This document shows positions 47,703 through 49,356 of a stretch of 49,356 bases of DNA, piece after piece (the stretch's first letter is position 1; every line of letters starts with the position of its first letter). The stretch is taken from contig JAJYPH010000007.1 of assembly GCA_021795575.1 (NCBI GenBank), forward strand, positions 1 through 49,356, in the 5' to 3' direction. Source of the DNA: Bacillota bacterium. Its GTDB lineage: Bacteria > Bacillota > Sulfobacillia > Sulfobacillales > JAIMBI01. The translations under genes were made by a program, and so were the position numbers. Under the pieces are notes generated by a model. The model saw only the letters and a list, made by a program, of their open reading frames with translations. It did no database searches and had not been told where the DNA came from.

Positions 47703-48035
47703 TCAGCGAACGGCGGTGGGGACGAAAAGGTCCACCAGCCCAATGATCAGGGCGGCAATGAGTGCCGCCACCACGGTCACATGCATGGTGGGAATCACAA
47801 ACTGCACCATCCAGATGACGACGGCAGACACCAAAAATCCCACGATGCCGCGGCCGTAGGGCGACACGCCGTGTCCAAACAGCGTTTCCAGCAGATATCC
47901 CACCAAGCTGATGACGATGGCGGCCAAGAGCGCGTCCCAAAACGTCAGGTGCGAAAATCCGGGCACCACATACCCCAACAGCATGAGCACCAGTGCCGCT
48001 ACGATGAAGCGAACGATGGCTCCGACCCACCCCAT
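47703..48035 (-). CDS. YvlD/phage-holin-IV-family membrane protein
   Basis: RBS AGGAGG; MGWVGAIVRFIVAALVLMLLGYVVPGFSHLTFWDALLAAIVISLVGYLLETLFGHGVSPYGRGIVGFLVSAVVIWMVQFVIP. Confidence 0.78.
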   Translation of the reverse strand: MGWVGAIVRFIVAALVLMLLGYVVPGFSHLTFWDALLAAIVISLVGYLLETLFGHGVSPYGRGIVGFLVSAVVIWMVQFVIPTMHVTVVAALIAALIIGLVDLFVPTAVR

Positions 48036-48262
48036 GTGCCCATCGCCTCCTTGATTGCGCTGAGTGCGCCTGGGCCCCCGCCGCATCGCTTCGGGCGGGC
48101 GCCGAGGCGCTCGGCCATAGTGTGGCGCGGTGCCGCGCTTTCATACGAGACGCGATCGTCTAGCGCGGCTGCCCGACGGGCACGCTATCTCGGGATGCCG
48201 TGCCGCATCGCCAAGGCGACTCCAGCTGACAACGTCGAAATCTGAGGAGGTGCACGGGCACC

Positions 48263-48550
48263 ATGGCCAATCAAGGAAACGGAGTCCCGCGGTCGTTCCA
48301 AGATCTGAAGGCGCGTGCTGCCGCCAAGATTCAGCGGGGCGACCAGGATGTCCACAGCGACATCATCGAGATGGGAGACGCCATGCTCCAGGCGGGCGTC
48401 GAGCCCCAGACACATCAGGACCACGTGGCCAAGTCGGTTTGGCAGTCCAGTCAGCCGCACGAAAAGCGCATGCTGGCGGATTTGGTGGCCCGCATGGCGA
48501 AGGCGGAAGCGGATGCGACCAACGCCGCGGACCCGGATGCCCTCGGCTAA
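48263..48550 (+). CDS. Small soluble protein, possibly DUF3243-like
   Basis: RBS GGAGGTG upstream; DIIEMGDAMLQAGVEPQTHQDHVAKSVWQSSQPHEKRMLADLVARMAKA. Confidence 0.5.
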   Translation: MANQGNGVPRSFQDLKARAAAKIQRGDQDVHSDIIEMGDAMLQAGVEPQTHQDHVAKSVWQSSQPHEKRMLADLVARMAKAEADATNAADPDALG

Positions 48551-48607
48551 ATCTGGGCCGCGCTGGGTTTCGGAGGACGGTTTGCCGGCAACGGCAGCCG
48601 TCTCTCC

Positions 48608-48636
48608 TTGTGCGCGGGGCCCGAGCTGCTTATAAT
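48608..48636 (+). promoter_or_regulatory. Sigma-A-type promoter of the candidate ncRNA
   Basis: TTGTGC-17 bp-TATAAT (consensus -10). Confidence 0.7.
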
Positions 48637-48642
48637 GCGGTC

Positions 48643-48858
48643 AGGTCCTGCAGTGTGCGTGCGCGTTGTGGTATGTTTTGAGCCAACACCATGACATAGG
48701 GAACCGGATCCTTGAGCAGGTAGCCGGCACGCCCCCCCGAGAGGGACAGGGGACGTCGAAAATTTGCGGGAGGTTCCCACCTGCTTGCGAGCAGGTTCAA
48801 AACGCCAAAAGTCACACGGCATCGCGGGGCGTCGGCGGGGCCACACCCCGCCGTTTTT
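48643..48858 (+). ncRNA. Structured non-coding RNA, probably 6S RNA (ssrS-like)
   Basis: Own promoter and intrinsic terminator, no supported ORF; about 185-nt rod with closing pairing CCTGC/GCGGG, inner helix GTTTTGAGCC/GGTTCAAAAC, GGGAACC/GGTTCCC, side hairpin CCTGC-TTGCGA-GCAGG on 3' side, CCC-GAGA-GGG tip. Confidence 0.55.
48833..48858 (+). terminator. Rho-independent terminator of the candidate ncRNA
   Basis: CGGCGGGG-CCACA-CCCCGCCG-TTTTT. Confidence 0.85.
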
Positions 48859-49356
48859 CATGCCGTCCTGGTGGGACCGGCCGTCGGGGCCGGTGCGTGC
48901 CCGCGCGCGGTGGCCGTGGGGTGGGCTTCGGCCGCCGGTCCCGCCAACGCGGCGTCGCGGTGCACCCAGACGGCTTGGAGGATGCTGTCGCCGGCGTGCC
49001 AGCGGTGCAGTCGTTCGGAACGAAACGCCACCGAGTCCCCCGCATCCAAGATATAGGCGCGGTCATCGGTGAACGCCAGGTGCAACCGTCCGCTCACGAC
49101 CCAGATGAACTCTTCGCCGGGATGCCCGTGAAACGCATCAACGCCCGCGCCGGCATCGGCCGTCACCAGCAGGGGCCGGAGGTGCACGTCCCCCTGGGCC
49201 AGGCCAGCCAGCACGACGCCGCTGCCGCTCGTCAGCAGGACCGGCCGGTCGCTGGCGCGGACCAGGGCGGGGTCCGCACCCGCACGGCCTCTCACCAGAT
49301 CGATGAGGGCGATCCCGTACAGCGTGGCCAGCGCCTGCAGGCTCACGAGCGTGCCG
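48858..49356 (-). CDS. Cupin-domain transcriptional regulator (XRE-cupin type), N-terminus beyond window
   Basis: SLQALATLYGIALIDLVRG (HTH C-terminal end) followed by cupin FHGHPGEEFIWVVSGRLHLAFTDDRAYILDAGDSVAFRSERLHRWHAG. Confidence 0.8.
   Translation of the reverse strand, partial: GTLVSLQALATLYGIALIDLVRGRAGADPALVRASDRPVLLTSGSGVVLAGLAQGDVHLRPLLVTADAGAGVDAFHGHPGEEFIWVVSGRLHLAFTDDRAYILDAGDSVAFRSERLHRWHAGDSILQAVWVHRDAALAGPAAEAHPTATARGHAPAPTAGPTRTA

Noticed and set aside
48630-48815. Minus-strand ORF with response-regulator-like GRAGYLLKDPV
   Set aside because: Lacks a supported start/RBS and overlaps the promoter-terminator delimited ncRNA on the plus strand; resemblance is short

Overview
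GC-rich window, probably from a Bacillota (Sulfobacillus/Thermaerobacter-like) chromosome. This placement is inferred from the secD-secF-recJ-apt-relA-dtd-hisS-aspS gene order, SpoIIE-type phosphatase content and selB; no search was run. Main blocks: (i) 1-5.7 kb, a decayed accessory region with an interrupted HAD phosphatase, a MntA/HepT pair whose HepT is broken, two tRNA-Leu genes, two ISL3-type transposase remnants (one interrupted by an IS110-type fragment) and an intact YefM/YoeB toxin-antitoxin pair; (ii) 6.6-12.5 kb, a compact System I cytochrome c maturation operon (ccmE-ccmF-two uncharacterised ORFs-ccmA-ccmB-ccmC-ccmD-like); (iii) 12.5-17.7 kb, acyl-CoA metabolism genes (B12-binding mutase subunit, MeaB, acyl-CoA dehydrogenase, DapB, enoyl-CoA hydratase) and tRNA-Pro; (iv) 17.8-23 kb, an oligopeptide-binding lipoprotein preceded by four 11-bp-phased repeats, and a 1055-aa Asp-box beta-propeller protein; (v) 24-41.8 kb, MurT-like ligase, SelB, a SpoIIE-like PP2C, a P-loop protein, SecDF, RecJ, Apt, RelA/SpoT, Dtd, HisS, AspS and a Sco1-TlpA fusion; (vi) 42-45.5 kb, a second mobile-element graveyard (IS256 remnant, ExeA/TniB-type ATPase remnant) flanking an aminoglycoside-phosphotransferase-like gene; (vii) 45.7-49.4 kb, an ECF sigma factor overlapping a disrupted propeller gene, a YvlD-like membrane protein, a DUF3243-like protein, a strong candidate 6S-like non-coding RNA with its own promoter and terminator, and a truncated cupin regulator. 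The most interesting candidates are the 6S-like RNA at 48643-48858, the two unknown ORFs inside the ccm operon, the 11-bp-phased operator at 17774-17817, the selB-PP2C-P-loop coupled cluster and the Sco-TlpA fusion with a cysteine-less second domain. No CRISPR array or rRNA was seen.
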